From Deltaproteobacteria bacterium (lineage in GTDB: Bacteria; Desulfobacterota; DSM-4660; Desulfatiglandales; Desulfatiglandaceae): 64,000 nt of DNA. The stretch covers positions 62,001-126,000 of the forward strand of contig JAIPDI010000002.1 of the NCBI GenBank assembly GCA_021737785.1. Reading direction: 5' to 3'. The notes below the pieces were generated by a model, which did no database searches, was not told the DNA's origin, and saw nothing but the letters and a program-made list of their open reading frames with translations. Both the position numbers and the translations under genes were made by a program. Of the stretch, positions 18,508-27,541 are shown piece by piece. Within the stretch, counting starts at the first letter, position 1. Every line of letters starts with the position of its first letter.

Positions 18508-18607
18508 AATACCTCCCTTTTTTTCCATCACATCCTCGGATGGTTCGCACTTAAATACGACTCACCGGATCCCCAAGATACAAAGGGAACACCGGTTTGG
18601 TTGTTGT

Positions 18608-18769
18608 TCAGATGGAAAACCGCTTATCCTTTTCACCCTTCCGACGGCGAATGGTATTGCCGGTGCCTGGTTTTAGCGTTGGTTGCTTCTGTTTTTCTTC
18701 GCCTTTATCGAGCTGATTAAGTAGCTTCTTAAGTTTTATATCTAATTGATTCCGTGTACTTTCGTTCAT
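18608..18769 (-). CDS. Small basic hypothetical protein (53 aa)
   Basis: Starts MNESTRNQLDIKLKKLLNQL and ends KGEKDKRFSI: an amphipathic helix followed by a lysine/arginine-rich tail. AAGGAC precedes the ATG by 5 nt. It lies 100 bp upstream of the 289-residue hypothetical gene, same strand. The composition suggests a nucleic-acid-binding or regulatory peptide, but no family is recognised. Confidence 0.5.
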   Translation of the reverse strand: MNESTRNQLDIKLKKLLNQLDKGEEKQKQPTLKPGTGNTIRRRKGEKDKRFSI

Positions 18770-18967
18770 TATTGGTCCTTTTTCCGTTTGATGTAGACGT
18801 TTTGCATCTATCGATTAGAGATGCGCACACCTTTATGAGGAGAGGTCTCGAACAGCGCATCTGGACACTACACTTTGAGGTATTGAGGGCGTACCGACTG
18901 TTTTAGGCGATGCGAGGCCAAAGAGACCCGGGTAGGATTAAATGAGAACCCCCTTGCATTGATTGCC
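18770..18967. other. Non-coding spacer in the island
   Basis: No gene. It includes a short hairpin with GCATCT/AGATGC arms near 18804-18826. Confidence 0.35.
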
Positions 18968-19129
18968 TTAGCCTTTGGCGATCCATTCATCAATGATCTC
19001 TTTGTCAAATCGCCAAACCCTGCCAATTCGAATTGCAGGGATCTTACCTTCCTTGGATAGTTTGCATATTGTTATTTGATGTAAATGTAGGTACTTAGCC
19101 ATTTCTTTGGTTGTCATAATTTGCGCCAA
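18968..19129 (-). CDS. Excisionase-type helix-turn-helix protein
   Basis: A 49-53 residue DNA-binding domain of the excisionase/MerR-like HTH_17 family: MTTKEMAKYLHLHQ, then KLSKEGKIPAIRIGRVWRFDKE and IIDEWIAKG, the standard order of helix-turn-helix, wing (IPAIRIGRVWRF) and last helix. I favour a TTG start at 19129 because GGAG lies 7 nt before it; the ATG at 19117 has no ribosome site. Such proteins control excision or transcription of mobile elements. No integrase is present in the surrounding island, so this is probably a remnant or a stand-alone regulator. Confidence 0.75.
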   Translation of the reverse strand: MAQIMTTKEMAKYLHLHQITICKLSKEGKIPAIRIGRVWRFDKEIIDEWIAKG

Positions 19130-19269
19130 ATGAATTCTCCTGTCTCTTCATCTTTTAAAAGGCCCGGCCTGGGTAAGAAAACATACGCTATTCCACAAAC
19201 AAGATCCCTTACACGCCGGAGGGGTGAAACACAAACTTATAAGCTGCAACCCAGCCCTGCGCCGATTGC

Positions 19270-19308
19270 GTTTCCATCCCCCTCCATTTCCTGGTGGGGG
19301 GTGGAAAC
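19270..19308. other. Isolated 39-bp hairpin
   Basis: Arms GTTTCCATCCCCC and GGGGGGTGGAAAC (one G-T wobble) enclose a 13-nt loop that can itself pair. It resembles a CRISPR-repeat stem, but only one copy exists and no spacers follow, and there is no T-run for a terminator. Confidence 0.6.
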
Positions 19309-19409
19309 ATCACGCCACCGGTTGCATTTGCCGCCAGAGTTGCACCTGTCATCATCATCATCCTGTGAGAAACCAGGCTGCAGCTTGGAAGTTACACAGG
19401 CACGAGGCC

Positions 19410-19769
19410 TTACATCTTGAGATTCGTAAGCCGCCTGGCAACCTCATCGGCAACTTGACTGTCGGGTCCCTTCTCGCCGGGCATCGTCGCCCAGCCCTGC
19501 TTCTCAACATAGTCACTTCTGTTGTTGGCTCCCCAGGTCTCCAGCCCTTTCATCTCCTCGAGACGCTGTTCCTTGTTTGGGTCTTGCATAAACTGCGCAA
19601 TACCGATGGGCGCCAGTCGATCCATGACGGCATCCGTTGCCATTTCCTTGGCTTCGGCTTCGGCAGACCCGGTGGTCACAACCCATCCTGCGGAGAAAAT
19701 GACAATGAGCAACACTCCCATGCCGACCGCCATTCCCCATACAAATGGCTTAATATATTCTTTTTTCAT
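19410..19769 (-). CDS. Conserved hypothetical single-pass membrane protein
   Basis: The 119-residue protein begins MKKEYIKPFVWGMAVGMGVL with one membrane segment (about residues 8-28, WGMAVGMGVLLIVIFSAGWV). A soluble domain follows: KEMATDAVMDRLAPIGIAQF, PNKEQRLEEMKGLETW and KQGWATMPGE. I recall this as a conserved hypothetical seen in diverse proteobacteria, with no assigned function. GGAG precedes the ATG by 6 nt, and the gene stands alone. The frame is open upstream for 74 codons without a domain, which I discount. Confidence 0.8.
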   Translation of the reverse strand: MKKEYIKPFVWGMAVGMGVLLIVIFSAGWVVTTGSAEAEAKEMATDAVMDRLAPIGIAQFMQDPNKEQRLEEMKGLETWGANNRSDYVEKQGWATMPGEKGPDSQVADEVARRLTNLKM

Positions 19770-20308
19770 ATTAACTCCTTTTAATTCCATAGTGGTGTAT
19801 ATGGGCCTCCGCTGATCCATAAACAGAGGCAACTCCCGAAAAAAATCGTTTCCTTCTAAACACTCAAGCGCAGCAGCACCGCTGCCGCCATTGAGATCTG
19901 GTTGTGAATCGACCCGAAAGATAAGGCTGCTGAAGGGTAAAAAATATAGACAAAGGATAAGCGATCTGAAGGACGGTGGGAAAAGCCGCATTTTTCTGGA
20001 TTGCTACGCAGAACCTCCTTTTTCGCGACCATATTCAGGCTCCCGGAAGAATAGCCATATTCCACCGGGAGCACTCTCAGAGCATATTGAGCAGTTTCAC
20101 CATGGAAAATTCCTTTCCAGAATTTTTGAAAGACGGGCTAATGAATTAACAAGATATGGCTTTTTTGTATTTAACAATAATCTAAATCAATAATTAACTT
20201 ATGTCAAGTCTTTATTGCATTTTATTTATTTTCATAAATTAACTAATATTTATGCTAACTATTTAACCCCTCTTTTCACGAAAGATCCTCGGTACATGGG
20301 TCCCTTCT
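19770..20308. other. AT-rich non-coding region with a long hairpin
   Basis: No gene over about 540 bp. A 34-bp near-perfect hairpin (20039-20072) has GCTCCCGG and CCGGGAGC outer arms and GAATA/TATTC inner arms. No T-run follows on either strand. Bases 20150-20280 are strongly AT-rich. Confidence 0.6.
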
Positions 20309-21415
20309 TTATCCAACCGCCTTTTCCTTCAGGTAATTTATCACCCTCTCAGGGAGTGTCTCGTTTACGTCTGCAAGTTCCAGGCGAGGGATCCCTCCCC
20401 AGAGCGCGGCCGCGGTTGAAATAACCGGATCGGTTCGGACCGAACGGATCGGAATCGAACCGTAGGTCTCAGAATTCAGGAAGGCCCCGCCCCCCCAGAT
20501 CAGGCCTACAAAGATCCGGTTCATCATGCCCGGATAGGTGTTATAGGGGTCACGAAACCAGGTCAACTGCCCATGCGGCGTGGTGTACTCCCGGTTCCAG
20601 AGGAGCCAGCCCAGTGCGATCATGTCGTGGGCGAGGAGGGACTCCGATCCGAATACGATACCCGGGTCAGGCTCGGCCGAAAAGCCCCGGTCCGGCCCGA
20701 AGGTCGTCTGCACCTTCGTTGCCACGCTGAGCACGAGCCTCAATTTCGTTCTCAACACCATGGCGTCATTGATTTCCGCTGTCTTTTTAAAAAAACCGGC
20801 AGCATCTCTGTGGAGTTCCAGCCGGCTGTCATCCCGAAGCCATCCCACCGCAGCTTTCAATCCGAAGGTGGCCCCCGCGAGCACGTGCCGGCTGACACGG
20901 GGAAGGAGAACAATATGATCGACCCGGTTCAGGATATTCGGAAAAAGCAACTCCCCCCTCCAGTGACCGGCGTGCTCCGCACTATCGGCAAAAAAGGCAT
21001 CGAAACCCGCCTCTTCAAAATAATGGACCTCGGCGCCCGATTCGAGGGCGGCCTGCTGAAGACCATTTCGGATGAGGACATCGCGGCTCGACCCTTTTTG
21101 AATTTCTTTATTCTGATAGACTGACTGCACGCCGGGTTTATCTCCCACGATTACCCGGCCGGCACCTTTCTCGATGAGCAGGCGCACCATACCCCTTACG
21201 GACAGGGGGGATGTGGTGGCCGGATAGCGGTTTGCAGAGTTGGATGCGAGTTTAATGAAGACCGTATCTCCCCGGGAAAGCCATGAAAAGTCCGTTGCCG
21301 CTTCCGCTACCCGTTTCACAGCGGTCACGACGGATTCCTCATTTGGGCCCCGGGGGACCGCAGCGATAGCTACCTGCGCGCTTGATTCGGAAAATTCGGG
21401 CAGAGATCCTGTCAT
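20309..21415 (-). CDS. DUF362-domain protein
   Basis: A 368-residue protein of the DUF362 family, soluble and without cysteine clusters. Visible marks are FIKLASNSANRYPATTSP, VIVGDKPGVQSVY, the SRDVLIRNGLQQAALESGAEV segment, and NRVDHIVLLPRVSRHVL followed by ATFGLKAAVGWL. These fit the DUF362 core (often next to ferredoxins, here alone). The family is poorly understood; roles in redox or cofactor chemistry have been suggested elsewhere but nothing here supports one. The start is preceded by AAAAGGAGGAAAAAG, a strong ribosome site. Confidence 0.85.
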   Translation of the reverse strand: MTGSLPEFSESSAQVAIAAVPRGPNEESVVTAVKRVAEAATDFSWLSRGDTVFIKLASNSANRYPATTSPLSVRGMVRLLIEKGAGRVIVGDKPGVQSVYQNKEIQKGSSRDVLIRNGLQQAALESGAEVHYFEEAGFDAFFADSAEHAGHWRGELLFPNILNRVDHIVLLPRVSRHVLAGATFGLKAAVGWLRDDSRLELHRDAAGFFKKTAEINDAMVLRTKLRLVLSVATKVQTTFGPDRGFSAEPDPGIVFGSESLLAHDMIALGWLLWNREYTTPHGQLTWFRDPYNTYPGMMNRIFVGLIWGGGAFLNSETYGSIPIRSVRTDPVISTAAALWGGIPRLELADVNETLPERVINYLKEKAVG

Positions 21416-21829
21416 CTTTTTCCTCCTTTTGCTGGCAGAAGGTCATAGAAAGAGAGAAGTATGAAATAGTGAGGCGGTCAAAGTAAGATTAAGATTACCA
21501 TCAAATCCAATTTAGCACAGAACGTATCTGGCTGCAAATTGAAGGGGCCGTATTTCAGAAAACCCTGGAGGAAGGAACGATTACGTTATCTTTGGTTCTC
21601 AAGCCCCGGGATCACTTCTCCGATGGACCCGTTGCATCCATCCGTGACGATCCGCCGGATCGGACAGGGTATCCCTAACCCCACCACGCCGTCAGCTCTC
21701 CGGCGGCCCTGAATCCATCCCCCCGCTTTCTGAGCTTGAATTTTGCCGGGTCCTGTGCCATAGTAAAACAAGGTCTTCAAAAAATGTTGCAGACATCAGC
21801 AACACCGTCGGGCTGAATGGTCGGGGAAC
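21416..21829. other. Intergenic region, nothing recognised
   Basis: Separates the divergent DUF362 and lipoprotein genes and should hold both promoters; no clear boxes were found. A 64-codon minus-strand frame (21586-21780) has no supporting signal. Confidence 0.4.
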
Positions 21830-22534
21830 ATGTTGCAAAACAATTTTGATCGTCTCAAATGGCTGTTATTCTCCTGCATGGTCGGGCTTTCGTTATGGGG
21901 ATGCGAAAAGCCGGAAAATGAACCTGCCGCGGTATCAGACGTCCCGGAATCATTCCAGTTTATGGACATCGGCGCCAATACCGTCATGGACTCCGAAGTG
22001 CGCGACCGCCTCAGGGCCGCTCTGGGTACCCATTCCATCGATCCCAGGAGCACAATAGATCTGGAACTGAAATATTCGGGATTTCTGAAGACATACTATC
22101 CGGATCTGGCGAAGTTGGACCAGCGACTCAATGTTAACGATGTGATGCGAAAAGAATATCCGGCCACCAAACTGACGTTTCGCAATACTCGTTCGAGAAA
22201 CAGCGTTTTTGAATACGTGGAGTTTATTTACGATGATGCATCCGGTTGCCCGCTCTTAATCAAAATGATCGCCGATAAAGAACTTCCGGAACTCATCCAG
22301 ACCGTGAAGGAAAAGTACGGCCCGCCATCGAAGATCCCCATTTCAGAAGGAAAAAGCTGGTCTCTGAGTTGGCGCGAAAACAATGATGTGTTTGTCATTG
22401 CCCGTATTCTCGGACGCTATGATCAGCCTGAGTACCACATAATGATTGTTTACACCAATCGTTTGGAACAGCTTTTGGCCCGTTCTGAAAATGAAGACCG
22501 CCAGGAAGACAAGCCGGTCGACAGAATATTTTGA
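21830..22534 (+). CDS. Hypothetical lipoprotein
   Basis: The 234-residue protein has a lipoprotein signal: a hydrophobic stretch to LSLWGC, giving Cys25 as the lipidated residue, followed by an acidic linker. The soluble part has two segments of note, TIDLELKYSGFLKTYYPDL and KLTFRNTRSRNSVFEYVEF, and a C-terminal KYGPPSKIPISEGKSWSLSW that looks like a small alpha/beta fold comparing two values. No family is recognised. It is followed 24 bp later by the ThDP enzyme but shows no functional link to it. Confidence 0.75.
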   Translation: MLQNNFDRLKWLLFSCMVGLSLWGCEKPENEPAAVSDVPESFQFMDIGANTVMDSEVRDRLRAALGTHSIDPRSTIDLELKYSGFLKTYYPDLAKLDQRLNVNDVMRKEYPATKLTFRNTRSRNSVFEYVEFIYDDASGCPLLIKMIADKELPELIQTVKEKYGPPSKIPISEGKSWSLSWRENNDVFVIARILGRYDQPEYHIMIVYTNRLEQLLARSENEDRQEDKPVDRIF

Positions 22535-22558
22535 CGCTCACCCATTCAACCACCATCC

Positions 22559-24187
22559 ATGACACGATTTTCTGAACACTTTGTCCGAGCATTGAAAACT
22601 GGAGGGGTCAGCCATGTCTTCGGCATTCCCAGCATTCATAATATCGGCTTCTACAATGCCCTCCGGGATGAATCGTCTATTCGGCACATCCTCTGTCGTC
22701 ATGAATCCGGCGCCACTCACATGGCGGACGGATATGCCCGGGCCGGAAAAGGGGTGGGCGTCGTCATTACCTCCACCGGCCCGGGCGCCGGCTATATGAC
22801 GGCCCCCCTTATCGAGGCCTGGGGAAGCGCATCTCCGGTCTTGGCTGTCACCACCAATATTGCTGCAAAGCAAATCGGTCAGGGCACAGGAACACTCCAC
22901 GAAGTGGCGGATCAGGATCTGATTTTCAGGAGCATTACCAAAAAACGGTACTGCCTTCGGACAGGGACCGATGTGCATACCATGCTTCCGGAGGCGATCC
23001 TGACGGCCCTTTCAGGACGTCCGGGCCCGGTCTACTGTGAAGTGCCGACGGATCTATGGGACCAAGAGGTCCCAAGGAAACCAAAGACCGCGCCTTGCCC
23101 CAAACCGGCTCAAGAACGAGAACCGTGGGTGGGCGATCTTCACGAAGCCGCCAGGCGCCTCTGTGAGGCGGAACGTCCCATCGTCCTTGCCGGTACATCC
23201 GCGGTGCGTGCCGGGATTCATGGAGAGATCCGGGCCGTTTGTGAGGCACTCCAGGCCCCGCTGGTTACCGGTGCGGAGGCAAAGGGGCTGATCCCCGAAG
23301 ACCATGAGCTCGCCTTCGGCAATGCGGCCCGTCGGGGAGTCGTCCGGGAGCTTCTTGAGTCCGGCACTATCGTCCTGGCCATCGGGTCTCGTCTTCGAAG
23401 GACGGATTATCACCGACGGGGCGTGTCTCTGCCTCGACTCATTCATATGGATTGGGACGATACATGGATCCACAAGAATTATCCCGCAGAATTGACGATT
23501 CTCGGCGATATCCGGATCATTGCCCGCCGGCTTGCGCAAATGGTTCTGGCCAAGTCGCCCGACCGCAAAACAGGGGGATGGGACGTCTCTGCCCTGCGGG
23601 ACAGGACGAGGGAAGAGCGGACCGCCATTACTGAAAAATGCCGGGAGATGGATTATCTGGAAACGGTTCGCCGGGTCATCCCCCGTGACGGCAGTCTCGT
23701 GATAGATAATACCCTGCTGGGATACTGGGCCGAATACTTCTACGCGTCCCACATGCCCGGAGGCCTGGTCACGGCCAAGGGGTCTTCCATTATCGGCTTC
23801 AGCCTTCCGGCTGCGATCGGTCTCAAGATCGCCTGTCCTGAACGGACGGTGGTCGCCCTGATCGGAGACGGCGGCTTCTTCTATGGGGCACAGGAATTGG
23901 CCACGTGCCGGCGCCACGGCATCGGCTTTCCGGTCATTGTGGTCAACGACGGTGCCTACGGAATGATCGACCTTCTGCAACATCAGATGTACGGCCGAGG
24001 GGATTTCGAAACAGATCTCATCAATCCTGATCTGCAGACGTTTGCCGCCTCCTTCGGAATTGCCGCCGATCGGGTCCATACCCCCCGGGGCCTTGAACAG
24101 GCACTCGAATCCGCCCTGACATCCGGGGACATGCGGATCATTGAACTGGCGGCCTCCTTCAGGGAAAATCCGTTTGCAGCATACTAA
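22559..24187 (+). CDS. Thiamine-diphosphate-dependent enzyme (acetolactate synthase-like)
   Basis: A 542-residue member of the acetolactate synthase/benzoylformate decarboxylase superfamily: N-terminal pyrimidine-binding domain with the activating Glu49 (CRHESGATHMADGYA), a central Rossmann domain (about 190-330), and a C-terminal diphosphate domain with ALIGDGGFFYGAQEL and the metal ligand region VVNDGAYGMID. It is shorter and more divergent than true IlvB and no small subunit is nearby, so a 2-oxoacid decarboxylase or carboligase of unknown substrate is more likely. Thiamine salvage genes follow about 700 bp downstream, which fits a demand for the cofactor. Confidence 0.87.
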   Translation: MTRFSEHFVRALKTGGVSHVFGIPSIHNIGFYNALRDESSIRHILCRHESGATHMADGYARAGKGVGVVITSTGPGAGYMTAPLIEAWGSASPVLAVTTNIAAKQIGQGTGTLHEVADQDLIFRSITKKRYCLRTGTDVHTMLPEAILTALSGRPGPVYCEVPTDLWDQEVPRKPKTAPCPKPAQEREPWVGDLHEAARRLCEAERPIVLAGTSAVRAGIHGEIRAVCEALQAPLVTGAEAKGLIPEDHELAFGNAARRGVVRELLESGTIVLAIGSRLRRTDYHRRGVSLPRLIHMDWDDTWIHKNYPAELTILGDIRIIARRLAQMVLAKSPDRKTGGWDVSALRDRTREERTAITEKCREMDYLETVRRVIPRDGSLVIDNTLLGYWAEYFYASHMPGGLVTAKGSSIIGFSLPAAIGLKIACPERTVVALIGDGGFFYGAQELATCRRHGIGFPVIVVNDGAYGMIDLLQHQMYGRGDFETDLINPDLQTFAASFGIAADRVHTPRGLEQALESALTSGDMRIIELAASFRENPFAAY

Positions 24188-24224
24188 AGCGGATAACCGC
24201 AACCAAAACGACTGTGTGCTGTCC

Positions 24225-24302
24225 CGTCATTCCGGCGTGCCCTTAGCCGGAATCCAGTCCGCCGGTTTTCTGGATTCCGGCTGGAAGCGTGCCGGAATGA
24301 CG
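24225..24302. repeat. 78-bp palindromic repeat
   Basis: Outer arms CGTCATTCCGGC and GCCGGAATGACG with inner arms AGCCGGAATCCAG and CTGGATTCCGGCT, a nested palindrome typical of REP/BIME-like intergenic elements. Only one copy is in this window. Confidence 0.8.
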
Positions 24303-24458
24303 GAAGGCTAAGGGTGCAGTGGAGGATGGCCATATTTTCTTGTAGAAGACCTGGGAATAGGTGCTAATGCATCGAACCGGTTGCGTCTTTTCAAGATGGG
24401 AACGCCGGAGAATGGAATGATGGAAGGTTGAAAAGTCCACCCTACAGGAGCGAAAGAA

Positions 24459-24734
24459 ATGGATCTGAAGGTCATGCTGACCACATTCGGTATGATATTC
24501 CTGGCAGAGCTGGGCGACAAGACGCAATTGGCGACCTTTGCGTTTGCCGCGGAGAGCAAGACCAAATGGGCCGTGTTTATCGGCTCCGCAGGGGCGCTCA
24601 TAGTGACCTCCCTGCTGGCCGTGGTCTTTGGTTCGGCCGTGAGCCGGCTGATTCCCCCCAACTACATCAAGATGGGCGCGGGGGGCCTGTTCGTCCTGTT
24701 GGGAGCATGGATGCTCCTATTTCCAGGCAAATGA
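24459..24734 (+). CDS. Half-size GDT1/TMEM165 (UPF0016) family protein
   Basis: Membrane protein of 91 residues with a single UPF0016 domain: motif AELGDKTQLATFAFA in the first helix pair, then about two more hydrophobic segments. Full-length family members carry two such E-x-G-D-K-T/S repeats in antiparallel arrangement and are implicated in Mn/Ca transport. A single-repeat form would have to work as a homodimer or with a partner not seen here. A GGAG ribosome site lies 9 nt before the ATG. It stands between a palindromic repeat and the thiamine operon. Confidence 0.88.
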   Translation: MDLKVMLTTFGMIFLAELGDKTQLATFAFAAESKTKWAVFIGSAGALIVTSLLAVVFGSAVSRLIPPNYIKMGAGGLFVLLGAWMLLFPGK

Positions 24735-24879
24735 CGCCTTTTCACTTGCCCCCGATATCCGATTTAGGTACTCTTCGGCCAAACTCGCGACGCTTCTCGA
24801 TGATTGCAAACGGCTGAGAGAGATATTTGATTTCGCTTATTTTATGAATTTCCCGGTGTATCCGTGTGAGGTACTGACC

Positions 24880-25530
24880 ATGATTCAAAAAATTGGAAAG
24901 CTGCATGTCCTGACGGATACCCAGCTGCAATCGCGGTTCTCCCATGTTGAACTGACGGAGATGGCGATTGCCGGGGGGGCGGATGCCATCCAGTTCCGTC
25001 AAAAAAAGGGCTCGACGCGTGAGTTGATTGAGATCGCCGTACAGATGAAGCAGGCATGCGCCAAAAAGGGTGTCGCTTTTATCGTGAATGACCGGATCGA
25101 CGTTGCCATTGCAGCACAGGCCGATGGCGTGCATCTGGGGCAGGACGACTTCCCGATCCCGCTGGCAAGAGACTTGTTGGGAAAAGAAAGGATAATCGGC
25201 GGCTCCGCAGCGACACTGGAGGAGGCCCGAAAATGTCTTGCAGACGGCGCCGACTACGTCGGTTTCGGGCCTGTTTTTCCCACCGGTTCCAAAGACGACG
25301 CAGGCCCTGTGAGCGGAATTGAGACCCTGAAAACGGTCGCTGAGACTATTCCCCTGCCGATCATTGCCATCGGCGGGATCGGTCTTGTAAACACCCCTGC
25401 CATCATAGGAGCAGGCGCTCACGGGATCGCTGTCATATCGGCCGTCTGCTGTCAGGATGACCCTTGTCGGGCCACAAATACCCTTTGTGAGCTGTTGACG
25501 TCGGTACCTTCCGGAGGACGCCATGTCTGA
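24880..25530 (+). CDS. thiE: Thiamine-phosphate synthase
   Basis: Joins the pyrimidine diphosphate and the thiazole phosphate to thiamine phosphate. At 216 residues it is of normal length and is a TIM barrel. Motifs: QFRQKKGSTREL, IVNDRIDVAIAA, DGVHLGQDDFPI, GFGPVFPTGSK and AIGGIGLVNTPAI. The start MIQKIGKLHVLTD is preferred to an ATG 12 codons earlier. Its 3' end overlaps thiL by 8 bp, so the two are translationally linked. No TPP riboswitch precedes it. Confidence 0.95.
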   Translation: MIQKIGKLHVLTDTQLQSRFSHVELTEMAIAGGADAIQFRQKKGSTRELIEIAVQMKQACAKKGVAFIVNDRIDVAIAAQADGVHLGQDDFPIPLARDLLGKERIIGGSAATLEEARKCLADGADYVGFGPVFPTGSKDDAGPVSGIETLKTVAETIPLPIIAIGGIGLVNTPAIIGAGAHGIAVISAVCCQDDPCRATNTLCELLTSVPSGGRHV

Positions 25531-26548
25531 GACACTGGCGGTGATCGGCGAATTCGGACTGATCGATCGCATCGACGCTCTCCTTGAAAGGGCCGGCATC
25601 CATGTGCCGGAAGTGTCGGTGGGAATCGGGGACGACTGCGCTGTTTTTCAGCCCCGGGCCGGATATGACATCCTGGTGACCTGCGATGTCATGGTGGAAG
25701 GGCGGCATTACCTGCCACAATTCATTTCCCCCCTGGACCTCGGCCGGCGGGCCATGACCCTCAATATCAGCGATATCGGCGCCATGGGAGGCGTTCCCCG
25801 GTATGCGCTGGTCTCTCTCGGATTGCGCTCCGATACGGCGATCGAGGATGTGGAGGCGATCTACCTCGGGTTTATGGAAGAACTCAATCCGTTCCACGCC
25901 GTCATTATCGGTGGGAACCTGACAAAAACCGAGGGCGCCAACTTTATCGATATCACCCTGATCGGCGAAATCGCGGCAGGGACATCGGTAGGTCGTTCCA
26001 CCGCAACCCCCGGCGACGTCATAATGGTTACCGGATATCCGGGAGAGGCGGCCGCCGGGCTCCGGATCCTCTTATCGGGCCGGCCTGCTCATGACCTGGA
26101 AAACAACCCCCTGGTGCAGGCCTATAACAGGCCTTCTCACCGGGCGGCCGAGGGGGGAGCTGTTGCGCGTTCCGGTCTTGCCACCGCCATGATCGATACC
26201 AGTGACGGGCTCGTGGGGGATCTGGGTCATATCTGCGACAAGAGCGGGGTGGGCGCCCTCCTCGTTCAGGAAAAACTCCCCATCAGCCCTCCCCTTCGGG
26301 AGGCGGCAGCGCATTTCAACCAGGACCCTGTCGATCTTGTCCTCGGAGACAGCGACGACTATGAGCTGATCATTACCTGCCCTTTCAAACATGCGGACGG
26401 CGTAAGCGCTCTGATCACTGCGCTGGGCCAGGTCCAGGTCAGCACCATCGGAGAAATCACCAGCACATCAGGAAAAATCCAACTGAGATCGGCCGACGGC
26501 AGTTCCCGCAGCCTGAGCCGGTCCGGATGGAACCACTTCGCTCAATAA
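25523..26548 (+). CDS. thiL: Thiamine-monophosphate kinase
   Basis: Phosphorylates thiamine phosphate to thiamine diphosphate with ATP. The protein has 341 residues. The family motifs are in order: VGIGDDCAVF, LNISDIGAMGG, IIGGNLTKTEG, MIDTSDGLVGDLGHI and LGDSDDYELIITC. It overlaps thiE at the start and is followed by thiM, making a compact thiamine salvage and finishing operon. Confidence 0.95.
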   Translation: MSETLAVIGEFGLIDRIDALLERAGIHVPEVSVGIGDDCAVFQPRAGYDILVTCDVMVEGRHYLPQFISPLDLGRRAMTLNISDIGAMGGVPRYALVSLGLRSDTAIEDVEAIYLGFMEELNPFHAVIIGGNLTKTEGANFIDITLIGEIAAGTSVGRSTATPGDVIMVTGYPGEAAAGLRILLSGRPAHDLENNPLVQAYNRPSHRAAEGGAVARSGLATAMIDTSDGLVGDLGHICDKSGVGALLVQEKLPISPPLREAAAHFNQDPVDLVLGDSDDYELIITCPFKHADGVSALITALGQVQVSTIGEITSTSGKIQLRSADGSSRSLSRSGWNHFAQ

Positions 26549-26559
26549 GGAGAAAGCAC

Positions 26560-27402
26560 ATGACGGATCAAACCCTGGGACAAAAGGCGGCAGAAAATCT
26601 TGAAACCCTTCGCACCAAAAAGCCGTTGATCCATAACATCACCAACTTTGTGGTTATGAACTACACCGCAAATGCCCTGCTGGCCTGCGGCGCTTCCCCT
26701 GTAATGGCCCATGCACCCGAAGAGGTGGAGGAGATGGTCTCATTCGCCGGGGCCCTGGTACTCAACATCGGGACTCTCAGCACATCCTGGGTGGACGCCA
26801 TGCTTATCGCCGGTAAGAAGGCGAACGAACTCAGTATCCCCATTATCCTCGATCCTGTGGGATCCGGGGCCACCCGGCTCCGGACCGAATCGGCCAAACG
26901 GCTCATCAACGAACTCTCTGTCAGCGTAATCCGGGGGAACGCCTCCGAGGTCCTTTCTCTGGCCCGGGAGGGGGCCCGGACCAAAGGGGTGGATTCAATA
27001 CACCGTGTTGATGAGGCCGAGGCTGCGGCCCTGGCACTGGCCCGGGACCTCGACGCCACCCTGGCCATTACCGGCCCCGTAGATCTGATTACGGACGGAA
27101 AGCGCGTCTGCAGGGTCTTAAACGGGCATGAACTCATGGGGTTCGTGACCGGGACCGGCTGCACGGCCACTGCCCTGATCGGTGCATTTCTGTCTGTGGA
27201 CCGGGAGCCCGTCAATGCCACAGCCACCGCACTGGCATACTTCGGTCTTGCAGGTGAACGGGCCGCCGCGCATTCAGAAGGCCCGGGCTCCTTCCAGATG
27301 GCCCTCCTTGATGCTCTCTTCCGCATGGACGGAGAGACCCTCAGGATCGGGGCCAGGATAGAGGACAATAAAGAAGCTCAAGATATGGGAGACCAGGCGT
27401 AA
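26560..27402 (+). CDS. thiM: Hydroxyethylthiazole kinase
   Basis: Salvage enzyme that phosphorylates 4-methyl-5-(2-hydroxyethyl)thiazole; 280 residues. Motifs: KPLIHNITNFVVMN, ANALLACGASPVMAHA, ILDPVGSGATRLR, VIRGNASEVLSLA and the GFVTGTGCTATALIGAF anion hole. The start is 11 bp after the thiL stop with AAGGAG before it; an upstream in-frame ATG inside thiL is less likely. No thiD is nearby. With thiE and thiL the operon would make ThDP from salvaged thiazole plus the pyrimidine. Confidence 0.95.
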   Translation: MTDQTLGQKAAENLETLRTKKPLIHNITNFVVMNYTANALLACGASPVMAHAPEEVEEMVSFAGALVLNIGTLSTSWVDAMLIAGKKANELSIPIILDPVGSGATRLRTESAKRLINELSVSVIRGNASEVLSLAREGARTKGVDSIHRVDEAEAAALALARDLDATLAITGPVDLITDGKRVCRVLNGHELMGFVTGTGCTATALIGAFLSVDREPVNATATALAYFGLAGERAAAHSEGPGSFQMALLDALFRMDGETLRIGARIEDNKEAQDMGDQA

Positions 27403-27541
27403 AGGAGGGGGTGAACGACCTTGCTCTGAAGCCTGCGCCCTGAGCTTCATTCAGAGAGTTTGTGGAGACGCTTCCGTCTGCTTAATTATTTTGACTATAT
27501 GCGCCTGGATTACTATAGTAGCGCTCCAAGGGGTTTCTTCC

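Noticed and set aside
19270-19308. CRISPR array
   Set aside because: Only one repeat-like hairpin, no spacers, no cas genes.
20039-20072. Intrinsic terminator
   Set aside because: The stem is strong but no T-run follows on either strand.
24225-24302. Bidirectional terminator between the ThDP enzyme and GDT1 gene
   Set aside because: The long nested palindrome without T-runs fits an intergenic REP-like element better.
24740-24880. Possible TPP riboswitch before thiE (a CTGAGA string is present near 24809)
   Set aside because: The other conserved parts of the THI element, including the ACCTGATCTGGATAATGCC-like stretch and the P1 stem, are absent.
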